Shown: positions 1-9,632, numbered from the stretch's first letter. The stretch is 64,000 nucleotides of DNA from Comamonas sp. 26 (GCF_002754475.1 NZ_PEFL01000001.1:2232001-2296000), one strand, 5' to 3'. The notes: generated from the letters alone by a model not told the origin. Program-made: numbers and translations.

Positions 1-183
1 AAGGCAGAGCTATATCCATAGCGCACTAGCTGCTATGCCTGACATAGCAAAAACCGCCCGCCTGCACCACCCCCTGCATACCCTGTTGCCTTCGGCAACC
101 ACTCGATTAACCTGAGCTTCTTTGCGCAAGCTGCATGTGCAGTTTTTGCGTTTCACGAACATCTAGTTTCGAAGGAAGTCCTC

Positions 184-1305
184 ATGAGCATTCCGTTCCG
201 CATGCAAGCCGTTGTTGCCGCTCTGGGTCTGGCTGGTGCCGCTCTGGTATCCACGGCTGCACACGCCCAGATCAAGATCGCCTTGGTCATCCCCACCACC
301 GGCGCTCTGACTCAGTACGGAGACATGGTCAAGGAAGGCGCAACCACCGCCGTAGAAATGGCCAATGCGGCTGGCGGTATCGGCGGCAAGAAGATCGAAC
401 TGGTGCCCGTGGATGACGCTTGCGAGCCCAAGCAAGGCCCCGTGGCCGCCAACCGTGTGGTCAACAGCAAGATCGGCTATGTGGTCGGCCCCGTCTGCTC
501 AGGCGCATCGATTGCCGCCGCTCCCATCTACAACAACGAAGGCGTGGTGGTAGTGACTCCATCCGCAACATCACCTGCGCTGACAGATGGCAAGAACTAC
601 CATTTCGTCTTCCGCACGATTGGCCGTGATGACCAGCAAGGCCCAGCCGCTGCCAAGTTCATCGTCAACACCATCAAGCCCAAGAAGGTTGCCGTGCTGC
701 ACGACAAGCAGTCCTACGGCCAAGGCATTGCTTCTTCCGTTCGTGACGACCTGAAAAAGGCCAACGTTGCCGTGGCTCTGTTTGAAGGCATCAACGCCGG
801 CGACAGCGACTACTCCGCCGTCATCACCAAGCTCAAGGGCGCTGGCGTGGACTTTGTCTACTACGGCGGCTATCACCCCGAAATGGGTCTGCTGCTGCGC
901 CAGGCTGCTGAACAAGGCCTGAAGGTCAAGATGATGGGCCCTGAAGGTGTGGGCAATCCTGAAGTAAACGCCATTGCCGGCCCTGCCGTCGAAGGCATGC
1001 TGGTGACCCTGCCCGCAGACTTCGCTGCCAACCCCAAGAACGCGGCCGTGGTGAAGGCCTTTGCAGACAAGAAGCGCAATGCTTCGGGTGCCTTCCAGCT
1101 GACCTCGTTTGCAGCCACCCAGTCTCTGCTGGCTGCTATCAAGGCTGCGGGTGACAACCCCGCTAAGGTGGCCGACTGGATGCACAAGTCCACTGTAGAC
1201 ACCGTGCTGGGCCCCGTGTCCTGGAACAAGCAAGGCGATCTGAACTCCTTCGACTTCCAGGTCTTCCAGTGGCACAAGGACGGCAGCAAGTCACTGGCCA
1301 AGTAA
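184..1305 (+). CDS. Branched-chain amino-acid ABC transporter, periplasmic binding protein (LivJ/LivK type)
   Basis: The 373-residue product starts with a Sec signal peptide (charged n-region, hydrophobic core, cleavage after AHA near residue 28). A type I periplasmic-binding fold follows, typical of the Leu/Ile/Val family: IKIALVIPTTGALTQYGD at the mature N-terminus and YGGYHPEMGLLLRQA in the second lobe. It would capture branched-chain or related amino acids in the periplasm and hand them to the LivHM/LivGF permease encoded directly downstream. The start is supported by a GAAGGAAG ribosome site just upstream. Length is normal for the family. The exact ligand cannot be read from the sequence, because relatives also bind amides or aromatic acids. 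Confidence 0.92.
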   Translation: MSIPFRMQAVVAALGLAGAALVSTAAHAQIKIALVIPTTGALTQYGDMVKEGATTAVEMANAAGGIGGKKIELVPVDDACEPKQGPVAANRVVNSKIGYVVGPVCSGASIAAAPIYNNEGVVVVTPSATSPALTDGKNYHFVFRTIGRDDQQGPAAAKFIVNTIKPKKVAVLHDKQSYGQGIASSVRDDLKKANVAVALFEGINAGDSDYSAVITKLKGAGVDFVYYGGYHPEMGLLLRQAAEQGLKVKMMGPEGVGNPEVNAIAGPAVEGMLVTLPADFAANPKNAAVVKAFADKKRNASGAFQLTSFAATQSLLAAIKAAGDNPAKVADWMHKSTVDTVLGPVSWNKQGDLNSFDFQVFQWHKDGSKSLAK

Positions 1306-1401
1306 TTCCACCGCTATCTTCCGGGGCAGTGGCGAGGGCCACGCCTGCGGATGTTTGATATCTGGCCCTCGGGCCTTTTCCTGTTTCAAGGGTGGCGTTA
1401 C

Positions 1402-2325
1402 ATGTCAGATTTTCTTCCTCAGCTGATACAACAGCTATTCAACGGGCTCTCACTCGGAGCCATTTACGCCCTGATCGCCATTGGCTACACCATGGTCTAC
1501 GGCATCATCGGCATGATCAATTTCGCCCACGGTGACATTTACATGCTCGGGGCCTATATCGGCCTCGTCACACTTTCGGCGGTGGGCACGCAAAGCGGCC
1601 TACCCATCTGGGCCATCATCGGCCTGATGCTGGTGGTCTCCGTCTTCGTCACCGGAGTCTATGGCCTGGTGGTCGAACAGGTGGCCTACAAGCCTGTGCG
1701 TCAGAGCCCGCGCCTCGTGGCACTGATCTCGGCCATCGGTATGTCCATCTTCTTGCAGAACTGGGTGGCGCTGGGCCAGGGCGCGCGCGACATGGCCGTG
1801 CCATCGCTGTTGCCCGGTGCCATCAACTTTCATATGGGTGATTTCGAGGTCTTTATTCCCTACACCCGCGTACTCATCATCGTGGTGACCGTGCTGCTGA
1901 TGATTGCCCTGACCATGTATATCAAGCATTCCCGCATGGGCCGCGCCTCGCGCGCCTGCGCGCAGGACATGCACATGGCCAATCTGCTGGGCATTGATAC
2001 CAACAAAGTCATCTCCTTCACCTTTGTGCTGGGCGCTGTGCTGGCCGCTGTGGGCGGTGTGCTGATTGCGCTGGCCGTGGGCAAGCTCAACCCCTTCATC
2101 GGCTTTCTGGCTGGCATCAAGGCGTTTACGGCAGCGGTACTGGGCGGCATTGGCTCCATTCCTGGCGCCATGCTGGGCGGCGTGATTCTGGGTGTGGCCG
2201 AGACCTTTGCTGCGGCCTACATCTCGTCGGAGTACAAGGACATTGTGGCCTTTGGCCTACTGGTCACCATCTTGATGTTCCGCCCCTCCGGTCTGCTGGG
2301 CAAACCTGAAGTGGAGAAGGTCTGA
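1402..2325 (+). CDS. livH: Branched-chain amino-acid ABC transporter permease LivH
   Basis: This is an integral inner-membrane permease of about 307 residues with many hydrophobic segments. It carries the family signature near the N-terminus ([21 protein letters not shown], then GMINFAHGD) and ends with the usual FRPSGLLG stretch. It forms one half of the transmembrane channel with LivM. An ATG at 1351 in the same frame is possible, but the product then gains an atypical hydrophilic leader; the ATG at 1402, giving MSDFLPQ, matches family N-termini and is preferred. The stop codon overlaps the livM start (TGATG), so the two are translationally coupled. Confidence 0.92.
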   Translation: MSDFLPQLIQQLFNGLSLGAIYALIAIGYTMVYGIIGMINFAHGDIYMLGAYIGLVTLSAVGTQSGLPIWAIIGLMLVVSVFVTGVYGLVVEQVAYKPVRQSPRLVALISAIGMSIFLQNWVALGQGARDMAVPSLLPGAINFHMGDFEVFIPYTRVLIIVVTVLLMIALTMYIKHSRMGRASRACAQDMHMANLLGIDTNKVISFTFVLGAVLAAVGGVLIALAVGKLNPFIGFLAGIKAFTAAVLGGIGSIPGAMLGGVILGVAETFAAAYISSEYKDIVAFGLLVTILMFRPSGLLGKPEVEKV

Positions 2326-3563
2326 TGAAATACAGCTTTTCCGCTTCCTTTCGCGATGCGCTGATCGCCATGGTGATGACGGCCATCGTCGTCACCCCCG
2401 TCTTCAGCCTGCATCTTGAGCGCGCAGGCATGCGCACCGAGATCGCCCCCGACTGGCGCTGGACCATCTGGGCCTGCGTCATTGTGTTCATCGGCCAGAT
2501 GCTCAAGCCCTTGCTCACCGGCAAGATGCCCAAGGTCAGCCTGCCAGCCATGCCGAAAATCAAGTCGGGCACGCGCAACGTCGTCATCTTTGTGGTGCTG
2601 ATGATGGCGGCCTCCTGGCCGTTTTTCGCGGGACGCAACGCGGTGGACATTGCGACTCTGGCCATGATTTACGTCATGCTGGGCCTGGGCCTGAACGTAG
2701 TCGTGGGCTTTGCCGGCCTGCTGGATCTGGGCTTTGTGGGCTTCTACGCCGTAGGTGCCTATACCTACGCGCTGCTGTTCCACTGGGCCGGCTGGTCGTT
2801 CTGGCAAGCCCTGCCGCTGGCTGGTGCCGCTTCAGCCCTCTTTGGCTTTGTGCTGGGCTTTCCAGTCCTGCGCCTGCGCGGTGACTATCTGGCCATTGTG
2901 ACGCTGGGCTTTGGCGAAATCATCCGCCTGCTGCTGACCAATATGACCAGCGTCACAGGCGGGCCTGACGGCATCTCCAGCATTCCCAAACCCACGGTAT
3001 TCGGCCTGCCCATGACACGCAGCCCCGTGACTGAGGGTGGCACGACCTTTCACCAGTTCTTCGGGCTGGAGTTCAACTCCATGCACATGGTGATTGCGCT
3101 ATACCTGATGGCGCTGCTGCTGGCCATGGTGACGCTGTTCATCAGCAACCGCCTGATTCGCATGCCCATTGGCCGCTCGTGGGAAGCGCTGCGCGAAGAC
3201 GAAATTGCCTGCCGCTCTCTGGGCATGAACCCCATGAAGATCAAGCTCTCGGCCTTCACACTGGGTGCCATGTTTGCAGGTTTTGGCGGTGCTTTTTTTG
3301 CGGCGCGCCAGGGCATCGTGAACCCAGAGTCCTTTACCTTTATTGAGTCGGCACTCATTTTGGCCATCGTGGTGCTGGGCGGCATGGGCTCGCAGCTGGG
3401 CGTGATTCTGGCGGCCATCATCCTGACCGTGCTGCCCGAGCTGGCGCGCGAGTTCTCTGAATACCGCATGCTGATCTTCGGTCTGGTCATGATTTTGATG
3501 ATGATCTGGCGCCCTCAAGGTCTACTGCCCATGAAGCGCCATCAGGTGGAGATCAAAGCATGA
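2325..3563 (+). CDS. livM: Branched-chain amino-acid ABC transporter permease LivM
   Basis: A 412-residue polytopic membrane protein of the LivM family. It has an N-terminal extension of roughly 100 residues, common in proteobacterial LivM, then the conserved core ([38 protein letters not shown]) and a C-terminal IWRPQGLLP. It pairs with LivH to form the translocation pore. The ATG overlaps the livH stop by one base. A short 55-base gap separates it from livG, so one transcript for the whole operon is likely. Confidence 0.92.
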   Translation: MKYSFSASFRDALIAMVMTAIVVTPVFSLHLERAGMRTEIAPDWRWTIWACVIVFIGQMLKPLLTGKMPKVSLPAMPKIKSGTRNVVIFVVLMMAASWPFFAGRNAVDIATLAMIYVMLGLGLNVVVGFAGLLDLGFVGFYAVGAYTYALLFHWAGWSFWQALPLAGAASALFGFVLGFPVLRLRGDYLAIVTLGFGEIIRLLLTNMTSVTGGPDGISSIPKPTVFGLPMTRSPVTEGGTTFHQFFGLEFNSMHMVIALYLMALLLAMVTLFISNRLIRMPIGRSWEALREDEIACRSLGMNPMKIKLSAFTLGAMFAGFGGAFFAARQGIVNPESFTFIESALILAIVVLGGMGSQLGVILAAIILTVLPELAREFSEYRMLIFGLVMILMMIWRPQGLLPMKRHQVEIKA

Positions 3564-3618
3564 CTCCGCCCATCAACGCTATCACTTTTATAACTACAAC
3601 CACAGGCAGGACAAGCGC

Positions 3619-4384
3619 ATGAGCGAGTATTTGCTAGAAGTCAAAGACCTGTGTATGCGCTTCGGCGGCCTGCTGGCCGTGGACAGCGTGGGCTTCAACG
3701 TGCGCCCGCAGGAAGTGTTTGCCATCATCGGCCCCAACGGTGCGGGCAAGACCACCGTATTCAACTGCATCAGCGGTTTCTATCAACCCTCGGGGGGGCG
3801 GTGGTGCTCAATGGGCAAAGCATTGCCGGGCATAGCAGCCATCAGGTGGCCAATCACGGCGTGGTGCGTACCTTCCAGAACGTGCGCCTGTTCAAGAGCA
3901 TGACCGCGCTGGAAAACCTGCTGGTCGCCCAGCACAGCACGGGCCGGGTCAACCTGCTCAGCGGCCTGTTCAACACGCCCGCTTATCGCCGCGCCGAAGA
4001 AGCAAAGGTGGAAAACGCCCTGCAATGGCTGGACGTCATGGGCCTGCGCCAGTTTGCCAACCGCGAGGCGGGCAATCTGGCCTATGGTCACCAGCGCCGC
4101 CTTGAAATTGCGCGCTGCATGATCACCAAGCCTCGCGTGCTGATGCTGGACGAGCCCGCCGCCGGTCTGAATCCGCAGGAGAAAAAAGACCTGCAGCAAC
4201 TCATTGACCAGTTGCGCACGCAGTATGGCGTGACCGTGCTGCTAATTGAGCACGATATGGGTCTGGTCATGGGCGTGTCCGAGCGCATTCTGGTCATGGA
4301 ATACGGCAAGCCCATCGCCATGGGCCTGCCCGAAGCGATTCGCAATGATGAACGGGTCATCAAGGCCTATCTGGGAGAAGCCTG

Positions 4385-4385
<1 letters not shown>
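3619..4385 (+). pseudogene. livG: LivG ATPase of the branched-chain amino-acid transporter, reading frame broken by a one-base loss in a G run
   Basis: The first frame runs from the ATG at 3619 (MSEYLLEVKDLCMRFGG) through Walker A (GPNGAGKTT) to FYQPSGG. Family similarity then jumps to the next frame at AVVLNGQSIAG and continues through the Q-loop region, LMLDEPAAGLNP (Walker B) and IEHDMGLVM to the stop at 4385. The break is at the seven-G tract 3792-3798; an eighth G would give a continuous 255-residue ATPase of normal LivG length. LivG and LivF are the two nucleotide-binding subunits. All catalytic motifs are intact on both sides, so a sequencing error or a very recent or reversible tract-length change is more likely than decay. 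The stop overlaps the livF start. Confidence 0.85.
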
Positions 4386-5098
<713 letters not shown>

Positions 5099-5139
5099 TA
5101 ACGCACTGAGTCACTGAGCGCAGCGAGCGTCACCATGCA

Positions 5140-5178
5140 CAGGCCCTGCCGGATGCAAATCCGCGGGGCCTGTTTTTT
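5140..5178 (+). terminator. Intrinsic terminator of the liv operon
   Basis: CAGGCCC (5140-5146) pairs with GGGCCTG (5166-5172), with a second inner stem CGGAT/ATCCG, followed by six T residues at 5173-5178. It ends the liv operon before the next gene's own start region. Confidence 0.85.
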
Positions 5179-5199
5179 CTGTCGCCAATCAACCGTAAG

Positions 5200-5964
5200 A
5201 TGGTCGGCATGACCAAGCATTTGACGATTCTGACCGGCGGCTCTCGCGGCATGGGCCTGGCCATGGGCCAACAACTTCTAACGCAAGGCCACCATGTGCT
5301 GAGCATTGCCCGCAAGACCAGCGCAGAGCTGGCTGCCAGCGCCAGCAAGCCCGAGCAGCTATTGCAATGGGAGCAAGACCTGTCCCAGAGCGCAGCGGCT
5401 GCGCAGCGGCTCGCCACCTGGCTGGATACGCTCGAAAGCAGCGACTGGGCCAGCATCACCCTGATCAACAACGCAGGCGTCATTCCGCAGATTGCACCGC
5501 TGTCGCAAGTGCCTGCAGCCGACATGATCAACGCCATGCGCGTGGGGCTTGAGGCGCCCATGGCGCTGACCGGCGCCTTTCTGGGGGCTACCGAAAGCTG
5601 GAGCATTCCACGCAAAGTGCTCAATATTTCCTCCGGTCTGGGTCGCCGCGCCATGGCATCGCAGGCCAGTTACTGCACAGCCAAGGCCGGCATGGACCAG
5701 TTCAGCAACTGCGTGGCACTGGAAGAAGCGGCCAAGCCCAGCGGCGCGCGCATTGTGTCGCTGGCACCTGGTGTGATTGATACCAACATGCAGGTGCAAC
5801 TGCGCAGTGCAGCCACTGGCGACTTCCCCGATGTGGAGCGCTTTGCCGGTCTGCATGCCAATGGTCAGCTGACCTCGGCAGCTGATGCCGCAGCCCGCGT
5901 TCTGGCCTGGCTTGAACGGACTGATTTTGGCGATCAAGTTGTCGCCGACGTGCGCCAGGCCTGA
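5200..5964 (+). CDS. Short-chain dehydrogenase/reductase (SDR), sepiapterin/benzil reductase-like
   Basis: A classical SDR of 254 residues (251 if the second ATG at 5209 is used). Near the N-terminus it has the cofactor glycine motif TGGSRGMG, then the structural NNAG motif (LINNAGVIP), the catalytic Ser region (NISSGLGRRA) and the YxxxK pair in SYCTAKAG. The segment after the active site (PGVIDTNMQ, then a long C-terminal helix region) resembles SDRs annotated as benzil or sepiapterin reductase. It would reduce a carbonyl with NAD(P)H in the cytoplasm; the substrate is unknown. It stands alone after the liv terminator and is followed by a palindromic repeat that can act as its terminator. 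Confidence 0.85.
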   Translation: MVGMTKHLTILTGGSRGMGLAMGQQLLTQGHHVLSIARKTSAELAASASKPEQLLQWEQDLSQSAAAAQRLATWLDTLESSDWASITLINNAGVIPQIAPLSQVPAADMINAMRVGLEAPMALTGAFLGATESWSIPRKVLNISSGLGRRAMASQASYCTAKAGMDQFSNCVALEEAAKPSGARIVSLAPGVIDTNMQVQLRSAATGDFPDVERFAGLHANGQLTSAADAAARVLAWLERTDFGDQVVADVRQA

Positions 5965-5986
5965 GCTTTTCTAACCTCAAAAACAT

Positions 5987-6026
5987 AGCTGCTAGCGCTT
6001 GATATATAAGCGTTAGCGGCTTTTTT
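5987..6026 (+). repeat. Dispersed palindromic intergenic repeat, copy also usable as a terminator
   Basis: AGCTGCTAGCGCTT (5987-6000) is inverted as AAGCGTTAGCGGCT (6008-6021) with a short AT loop; the arms pair over 14 positions with a few wobbles. The T run 6021-6026 makes it a plausible terminator for the upstream dehydrogenase. Related copies occur at 33631, 35683 and 50331, with degenerate versions elsewhere. Confidence 0.7.
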
Positions 6027-6464
6027 ACTTTGAACTAATGAACAAAGCAAAAATCTGTGTGGCGCGGCAAGCTATTCGCGAGGTAAGCCCTTGCAAGCCC
6101 TGCATGCGTGGCAGAATGTTTCTACTGCTTCTGAGCAGCTGCAAGGCTGCGAAGAGCCGCAATCCGCGCCCGTGGGCCACAACGGCAGCGACACCCGATC
6201 GGTACGCTGCCTCCGTGCTAGTACATGCAGCAACCCTGCCGTGCAGCGCGCGCGAATGCTGGCTTGCCATGTCCGTACTGCATGGCTTGCGCTCTCCGGT
6301 AAAGACAAATACCCATTGATGGCGGAACCACCCTCCCCGATCATCGAAAAGCCCACCTTCCGTGACGCTGGTTTCAGGCTTATCAGCCCGTGACACCAGC
6401 AGCGACTGCGCCGCCCTTTTATGCGGGCCAGCGCTCCCCCGTTCGTCTCTGGAGTTTCTTTTTC
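6027..6464. other. Intergenic region without a recognisable gene
   Basis: About 440 bases between the dehydrogenase repeat and the Bug protein start. Short open frames exist on both strands, but none has a recognisable domain, a good ribosome site or a neighbour relation. It presumably holds the promoter of the downstream binding protein. Confidence 0.5.
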
Positions 6465-7448
6465 ATGTTTCGCCAAATCCTCATCAGCACAGCCGTGATC
6501 GCAAGCACGGGCCTGAGCTTCTCCGCCGCAGCACAAGATCTCGCCAAGGATTATCCGAACAAGCCTGTGCGCATGATCGTGCCCTTCCCACCGGGCGGCG
6601 GCACCGACATTCTTTCGCGCGTGATTGCCAGCAAGCTCACCGAAGTCAGCAAATGGTCTGTCGTGCCCGACAACCGCGCTGGCGCAGGCGGCACCATTGG
6701 CATTACCGAAGCCGTGAAATCTGCCCCCACCGGCTATGACATGGTGATGGGTCAAAAAGACAATGTGGTTCTGGGCCCTTATCTGTATAAAAGCCTGCCC
6801 TGGAACCCCACTCGAGATCTGACCCCCGTAGCCCACGTGGCCTACACCCCCATCGTGATTGCAACGGCAGCCAACTCGCCTTACAAAACGCTGGCGGATG
6901 TGGTGGCGGCAGCTAAAAAGAATCCATCCAAGATTACCTACGGATCGCCCGGCAACGGCACCAGCATTCATCTGGCCGGCGTGATGCTGGAAAAAGCCGC
7001 TGGCATTCAGCTGACTCACGTCCCCTACAAGGGCTCCAACCCCGCAATGATGGATGCACTGTCTGGCAATGTGGACCTGCTGGTGTCTTCCGTGCCCTCA
7101 GCCATCGGCCAGATCAAGGCCGGCAAGATGCGCGCCATTGCGGTCACATCTGCAGCCCGCTCCACTTCGCTGCCTGAGACACCGACGCTGGCGGAGTCTG
7201 GCCTCAAGGGCTTTAACGTGAGCACCTGGTATGGCATCTTCATGCCCCGCAACACGCCCACACCTATCGTGAACAAGGTCAACGCCGAAGTGAACAAGCT
7301 GCTGGCCATGCCTGAAGTCAAGGAAGCCATCCTGACGCAGGGTGCCGAGCCCAAGGCCATGAGCGTGCAGGCATTTGAGCAATTCTTCCAGACCGACTTC
7401 AAGGCTAACAAGGCCATCGTTGAAGCCTCGGGCGCGAGTATTCAGTAA
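6465..7448 (+). CDS. Tripartite tricarboxylate transporter (TTT) family substrate-binding protein, Bug/TctC type
   Basis: A periplasmic solute-binding protein of about 327 residues. The ATG at 6465 gives a clean signal peptide (MFRQILISTAVIAST, cleavage after SAAA/Q); the longer frame from 6390 would bury it behind 25 unlikely residues. The Bug signature is clear: DYPNKPVRMIVPFPPGGGTD, then RAGAGGTIG and PYKGSNPAMMDALSGNVDL. Such proteins bind carboxylates or small metabolites. No TctA/TctB membrane partners lie nearby, so this is one of the orphan Bug proteins that are expanded in Bordetella and Comamonadaceae. A terminator follows about 30 bases after the stop. Confidence 0.9.
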   Translation: MFRQILISTAVIASTGLSFSAAAQDLAKDYPNKPVRMIVPFPPGGGTDILSRVIASKLTEVSKWSVVPDNRAGAGGTIGITEAVKSAPTGYDMVMGQKDNVVLGPYLYKSLPWNPTRDLTPVAHVAYTPIVIATAANSPYKTLADVVAAAKKNPSKITYGSPGNGTSIHLAGVMLEKAAGIQLTHVPYKGSNPAMMDALSGNVDLLVSSVPSAIGQIKAGKMRAIAVTSAARSTSLPETPTLAESGLKGFNVSTWYGIFMPRNTPTPIVNKVNAEVNKLLAMPEVKEAILTQGAEPKAMSVQAFEQFFQTDFKANKAIVEASGASIQ

Positions 7449-7479
7449 TCCTACTAAGCGCTTTACGCCTCGCAATGCA

Positions 7480-7505
7480 AAAGACCTCCATCGGAGGTCT
7501 TTTTT
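7480..7505 (+). terminator. Intrinsic terminator between the Bug gene and uspA (usable in both directions)
   Basis: AAAGACCTCC (7480-7489), a three-base loop and GGAGGTCTTT (7493-7502) are followed by a T run to 7505. The gene on the other strand ends at 7529, so the hairpin serves a convergent pair. Confidence 0.85.
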
Positions 7506-7528
7506 ATATACGAGCTGCTTTTATTCGC

Positions 7529-7972
7529 TTATTCGCGCACGACAAGAACGGGGATTTTGACAGCACCCAGCACGCGCTGGGTCACGCTGCCGAGCATCAG
7601 CTTTTCAAGACCACGGCGGCCTTGCGAACCCATAACGATCAGATCGGCACCCACGCTGACCATGGTGTTCACAATACCTTCATGCACGGCGTGGCCTTCG
7701 CCCACCAGCGTTTTCACGGCCACACCCGCTTCTTCCATGATGCTCTTGACAGCATCCAGTGCCGTATTGGCTTCAGCCGTGGCTGCGCTCAGATACTGCG
7801 ACTGGCCATAGGCAAAGTCTGCACCTACACCGGTGAAGGGGTAGGGGTCCACCACATAGACGGCCGTGACGGCGCTGCCAAACACCTTGGAAAGCTCTGC
7901 CGCCTTGCGTGCGGCCAGCAAGGAAGGCTTGGAGCCATCGACCGGAACCAGAATGTGATTGAACATGGACAT
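7529..7972 (-). CDS. Universal stress protein, UspA family
   Basis: A single Usp domain of 147 residues from the ATG at 7972 (MSMFNHILVPVDGS), which has an AAGGAG ribosome site; a 14-residue longer frame is less likely. The ATP-binding Usp signature is present as GSQGRRGLEKLMLGSV, followed by a C-terminal PVLVVRE strand. These are cytoplasmic nucleotide-binding proteins induced by starvation, oxygen limitation or respiratory stress. A perfect FNR/Anr-type site lies about 90 bases upstream (8062-8075), so induction under low oxygen is the likely regulation, as is known for usp genes of other proteobacteria. Confidence 0.92.
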   Translation of the reverse strand: MSMFNHILVPVDGSKPSLLAARKAAELSKVFGSAVTAVYVVDPYPFTGVGADFAYGQSQYLSAATAEANTALDAVKSIMEEAGVAVKTLVGEGHAVHEGIVNTMVSVGADLIVMGSQGRRGLEKLMLGSVTQRVLGAVKIPVLVVRE

Positions 7973-8061
7973 ATGCGTCTCCTTTTGGGTTGTGGCGGCA
8001 AATGAATCAGACAATACCGCCGTGTGATACGTTCAGTCTGACTGCATCATGCCTCAGCGTG

Positions 8062-8075
8062 TTGATCTGAATCAA
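8062..8075 (-). promoter_or_regulatory. FNR/Anr-type binding site upstream of uspA
   Basis: TTGAT-CTGA-ATCAA matches the FNR/Anr consensus TTGAT-N4-ATCAA at every specified base. Its centre lies about 96 bases upstream of the uspA ATG, which leaves room for a class II promoter with a leader of some 50 bases. Confidence 0.7.
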
Positions 8076-8111
8076 CCCTGAAGTCCCGCCCCAAGCCCCA
8101 TCAGATTCCAA

Positions 8112-8582
8112 TCAGATGCAGACGTGAGCCGCTTCGTATTCGTAGCACTTGTCCAGCAGTTTGTCCGATTTTTCAGTAATCGTGATGCGCGTTCCATCGG
8201 GACGCAGCAGTGAGACATGCTTGAAAGCCGGCTCATAAGGCTTGCTGGGAGCATCGCGGCGCACGGTCCATTCTTCCTGCACGATGCCGCCTGGCATATC
8301 CAGCATCACCACGATTTGCTCGGTGTCATCTGCCAAGCGAAGGCACTTGGCATCATTCATATTGACCACGGAGCCACCCGGTGCGGCCAGACCATAGGGA
8401 CATGCTTCCACGCCATGAATGGGCACAGCATTTTCGCCGACCTGAATCTCTAGACCATTACGAAAGTAAATGGTGGGCTCCTTGATATGGGCCTGCGGCG
8501 GCGGGTTCTCAGTGGGCGAGCAAGCCACTATCGTTACAAGAGCAGTCAGCGTAGACAGGCTAAGGGCGTAAAGACGATTCAT
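8112..8582 (-). CDS. Small lipoprotein of unknown function
   Basis: The 156-residue product from the ATG at 8582 begins with a lipoprotein signal (MNRLYALSLSTLTALV) and a lipobox ending IVAC before SPTENPPP. The mature part has no family that I recognise. It contains several cysteines (HGVEACPYG, DAKCLRL, DKCYEYEAAHVCI) that could form disulfides in the periplasm, and a stretch LLRPDGTRITITE. A longer frame reaching 8708 would run through the hairpin in front of the ATG and is unlikely. There is no strong ribosome site, and a terminator-like hairpin ends four bases before the ATG. Confidence 0.7.
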   Translation of the reverse strand: MNRLYALSLSTLTALVTIVACSPTENPPPQAHIKEPTIYFRNGLEIQVGENAVPIHGVEACPYGLAAPGGSVVNMNDAKCLRLADDTEQIVVMLDMPGGIVQEEWTVRRDAPSKPYEPAFKHVSLLRPDGTRITITEKSDKLLDKCYEYEAAHVCI

Positions 8583-8585
8583 AAC

Positions 8586-8611
8586 AAAAAACCACGCCTG
8601 CGGGGCGTGGT
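8586..8611 (-). terminator. Terminator-like hairpin directly before the lipoprotein start
   Basis: Read on the minus strand, ACCACGCC and GGCGTGGT pair across a five-base loop and are followed by TTTTTT (8591-8586), then GTT and the ATG at 8582. It could terminate transcription of the upstream dioxygenase gene, or act as an attenuator for the lipoprotein gene. Confidence 0.6.
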
Positions 8612-8769
8612 GTTGGCCAGTTACTTTTAAATTTGTTGGATGGCTTGGTGAAGCTGCCTCTCCTCTCTTCACCCTCGGACGCGCATCATGCAGCGTCACG
8701 TAAGTCACTTTAATGACCTGAGTACATTACAGTTTTAATCAACTTTTTAAACCCCGCTGATTGCACCAA

Positions 8770-9528
8770 TCAAGAAGCCGCCTCCTGCAAGTCCGCACCC
8801 TGAAAATTGCCACGGCGGTAGGTCAGCACCAGCGTATCGCGCACGCCGCCGGGCTCTGCCGGTTGAATCGGCGTGGTTTCATGAATCATGCGCGCATCAT
8901 CGAGCAGCATGATGGACCAGGGCTCGGTCAGCGTGAAACGCTGGCCATTGGGACCAGTGGCTTCAAACACGCGGGTCTCGCCCCCCTTCACGCCCTTGCG
9001 GTTCACCAGCAGCACGGCGACCAGATCTACGCCATCACGGTGCGCGCCTTCAGGTGTGGGGCGGCCAATGCCGTCGGTGGTGTCGATGCGAAACTGATGC
9101 GCCTCCACAAACCAGCGCTCGTGCAAGTCATCGGCGCAAAAGACCTGATCGGCCAGCTGGCCCAGCGCATTGATCATCTCCAGCCATGCAGGGCTGTGCG
9201 TGGTGGCATCCAGCATGGGGTCGAACATGCGCTGCATGCCGCCGTGCAGCGCGTTGTATTCCACAGGCTGCCAGTGGGCGCGGTGAGGCACCTGCTGCAC
9301 ATGATCGCCATCGCTCACAAAGCAGGAGTGGCGGCGGCGACGGTAGCGGCCACCGTCTTTAAGAAACGCATCGGGAGGCAGACCCTGCCAGTCGGCATCC
9401 ATGGCCTGCAGATCATTCACACTCAAGCCCATCCACTGGGCAAAATCCTCGGGCTGCAGCACGGCATAACCGTGCGTGCGCAAGGACTGGGCCGCCTGAG
9501 CTGGCGGGATATAGGGAGGAGAGAACAT
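8770..9528 (-). CDS. 2OG-Fe(II) dioxygenase family protein (isoleucine-dioxygenase-like)
   Basis: A protein of about 250 residues with the pattern of the bacterial 2OG-Fe dioxygenase family that includes amino-acid hydroxylases. Iron ligands are visible as H-x-D in EGAHRDGVD and a distal His in DDARMIHETTP, with a downstream Arg-rich TYRRGNF that may bind 2-oxoglutarate. Relatives hydroxylate free aliphatic amino acids, but the substrate here is not known. The frame is open to 9591; ATGs at 9540 and 9528 are the most plausible starts, and 9528 (MFSPPYIPP) is used. It lies alone between pobA and the lipoprotein gene on the same strand. Confidence 0.75.
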   Translation of the reverse strand: MFSPPYIPPAQAAQSLRTHGYAVLQPEDFAQWMGLSVNDLQAMDADWQGLPPDAFLKDGGRYRRRRHSCFVSDGDHVQQVPHRAHWQPVEYNALHGGMQRMFDPMLDATTHSPAWLEMINALGQLADQVFCADDLHERWFVEAHQFRIDTTDGIGRPTPEGAHRDGVDLVAVLLVNRKGVKGGETRVFEATGPNGQRFTLTEPWSIMLLDDARMIHETTPIQPAEPGGVRDTLVLTYRRGNFQGADLQEAAS

Positions 9529-9632
9529 GATGTGCGCCATAAGGTGGGCAAGCTTACTCCTCGTAGCACGCGCTGACATCTTGTCCAGCATCGATATTTA
9601 CGCAAGGCTGCAGCAACCAAATTGCATGGATG

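Noticed and set aside
3780..3810. Programmed ribosomal frameshifting in livG
   Set aside because: A G run alone can cause slippage, but no stimulatory structure or downstream element is evident and LivG is not known to use it. Error or mutation is simpler.
6038..6396. Small genes in the 440-base gap before the first Bug gene
   Set aside because: Overlapping open frames exist on both strands but none has family features or a convincing start.
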